A DNA stretch of 64,000 bases from Heliomicrobium modesticaldum Ice1 (GTDB lineage Bacteria > Bacillota > Desulfitobacteriia > Heliobacteriales > Heliobacteriaceae): assembly GCF_000019165.1 (NCBI RefSeq), contig NC_010337.2, forward strand, positions 1,884,501 through 1,948,500, written 5' to 3'. The notes beneath the pieces were generated by a model. It made no database searches, was not told the DNA's origin, and saw only the letters and a list, made by a program, of their open reading frames with translations. Positions within the stretch are counted from its first letter, which is position 1; each line of letters starts with the position of its first letter. The translations under genes were made by a program, and so were the position numbers. Positions 63,334-64,000 of this stretch are shown here, piece by piece.

Positions 63334-64000
63334 TTGTCAAATTCAACAAGCGCTCTGGGACGGGTCGGCACGTTCCTGGAAATGATCAAGTTTGAGCACA
63401 CCATCTTCGCGCTGCCCTTCGCCTACATGGGCGCGCTATTGGCCCAGATCCGCGTCCCCGACTGGCCGGTCCTCTTCTGGATCACCATGGCCATGGTGGG
63501 AGCGCGGACAGCGGCCATGACCTTGAACCGGCTGATTGACCGCCATATCGACCGGAAAAACCCGCGCACCGCCAGCCGGGCCATGGCTCGAGGGATCATC
63601 GGCGTCGGCGAAGCCTGGATCTATGTGGCCCTCAGCCTCGCCCTCCTGTTGTTTTCGGCGGCCATGCTTAATGCGACGGCCTTGCTCTTGTCGCCGCTGG
63701 CCCTTTTTGTGCTCGTCCTCTACTCTTATACGAAACGGTTTACCTGGGCCTGTCACTTTGTGCTCGGCCTGGCTCTGGGGGCCGCGCCTATGGGCGCTTG
63801 GATCGGTGTCAACGCCTCCGTCGACCCAACCGTCGTCGTGCTGGCCTTCGCCGTGCTCTTCTGGTCGGCCGGTTTTGATGTCATCTATGCCTGCCAAGAT
63901 GTCGACTTTGACCGCGCCCAGGGGCTTTATTCGATTCCGGCGCGCTTCGGGATCGCCCGGGGGCTGATGATTTCGCGGCTGCTCCATGTCCTGGCGCCGT
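63334..64000 (+). CDS. UbiA-family prenyltransferase (MqnP/UbiA type), cut by window end
   Basis: The first 222 residues of an integral membrane aromatic prenyltransferase, open to the window end. Start TTG 63334 follows AGGAGGGGAG. N-terminal FLEMIKFEHTIFALPFAYMG, the first Asp motif region NRLIDRHIDRKNPRTA, several membrane helices, and the second motif region YACQDVDFDRAQGLYSIPAR. It probably attaches the isoprenoid chain in menaquinone synthesis next to the UbiD-family gene. Confidence 0.92.
   Translation, partial: MSNSTSALGRVGTFLEMIKFEHTIFALPFAYMGALLAQIRVPDWPVLFWITMAMVGARTAAMTLNRLIDRHIDRKNPRTASRAMARGIIGVGEAWIYVALSLALLLFSAAMLNATALLLSPLALFVLVLYSYTKRFTWACHFVLGLALGAAPMGAWIGVNASVDPTVVVLAFAVLFWSAGFDVIYACQDVDFDRAQGLYSIPARFGIARGLMISRLLHVLAP

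Overview
The window is a GC-rich (about 60%), densely coding chromosomal segment of an endospore-forming member of the Firmicutes. Supporting signs are sporulation genes (spmA/spmB, a GerW/YtfJ homologue, a CotF-like coat protein), scpA/scpB, an IspH-ribosomal S1 fusion of the kind seen in Clostridia, a UPF0735 ACT protein, and many TTG/GTG starts behind strong AGGAGG sites. The mix fits a Heliobacteriaceae-like clostridium. That placement is inference: no rRNA or photosynthesis gene is present to settle it.

Layout. 1-0.5 kb: end of lysA. 0.6-10.8 kb: a DHH-CBS-CCA-transferase fusion, M50 protease, trpS (probable Fe-S type), scpA-scpB, an alpha/beta hydrolase, a 169-bp inverted-repeat element, folD-fchA, a DUF2953 gene and ytfJ. 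10.8-19.8 kb: tandem repeats, a class A PBP (minus strand), spmA-spmB, rluB overlapping cobO, a CobT-like stub, a BaiN-type flavoprotein with an apparent CTG start, a HutP homologue and aroH. 20-26.2 kb: a signalling cluster made of a REC-Hpt protein, a cobalamin-binding sensor with the CarH-type Wx9EH motif whose gene is split by a group II intron, and a PAS hybrid histidine kinase. 26.3-31.3 kb: secreted GH18 protein, Gfo/Idh/MocA oxidoreductase, DsrE-like protein and an S41 protease. 31.4-43.4 kb: an aromatic amino-acid supercluster (trpEGDCFBA, then aroF, pheA, tyrA, aroA). It is preceded by a leader with ten 5-nt-spaced NAG triplets and a terminator, a layout like TRAP-controlled trp leaders. 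43.7-49.8 kb: cmk, plsC, ispH-S1, topB. 49.8-57 kb: two unrecognised genes, then an ACT regulator with hom-thrC-thrB and lysC. 57.1-64 kb: cotF-like, an aminotransferase, an SRPBCC protein, a polyprenyl-synthase-like protein lacking the Asp-rich motifs, menG/ubiE, a UbiD-family and a UbiA-family gene; the last three look like late menaquinone synthesis.

How the genes work together. Chorismate-pathway genes dominate the middle: aroF feeds the pathway, aroA is a late step, aroH/pheA/tyrA and trpE-A draw from chorismate, and several steps carry ACT domains or attenuator-like leaders. hom-thrBC and lysC form the aspartate branch, and lysA at the left edge belongs to the same branch. The most striking region is 20.2-26.2 kb. 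Removing the intron (21635-23518) restores an exact reading frame for a predicted adenosylcobalamin-binding sensor, flanked by all parts of a HisKA-REC-Hpt-REC relay but no DNA-binding output. This is the best candidate here for an undescribed system.
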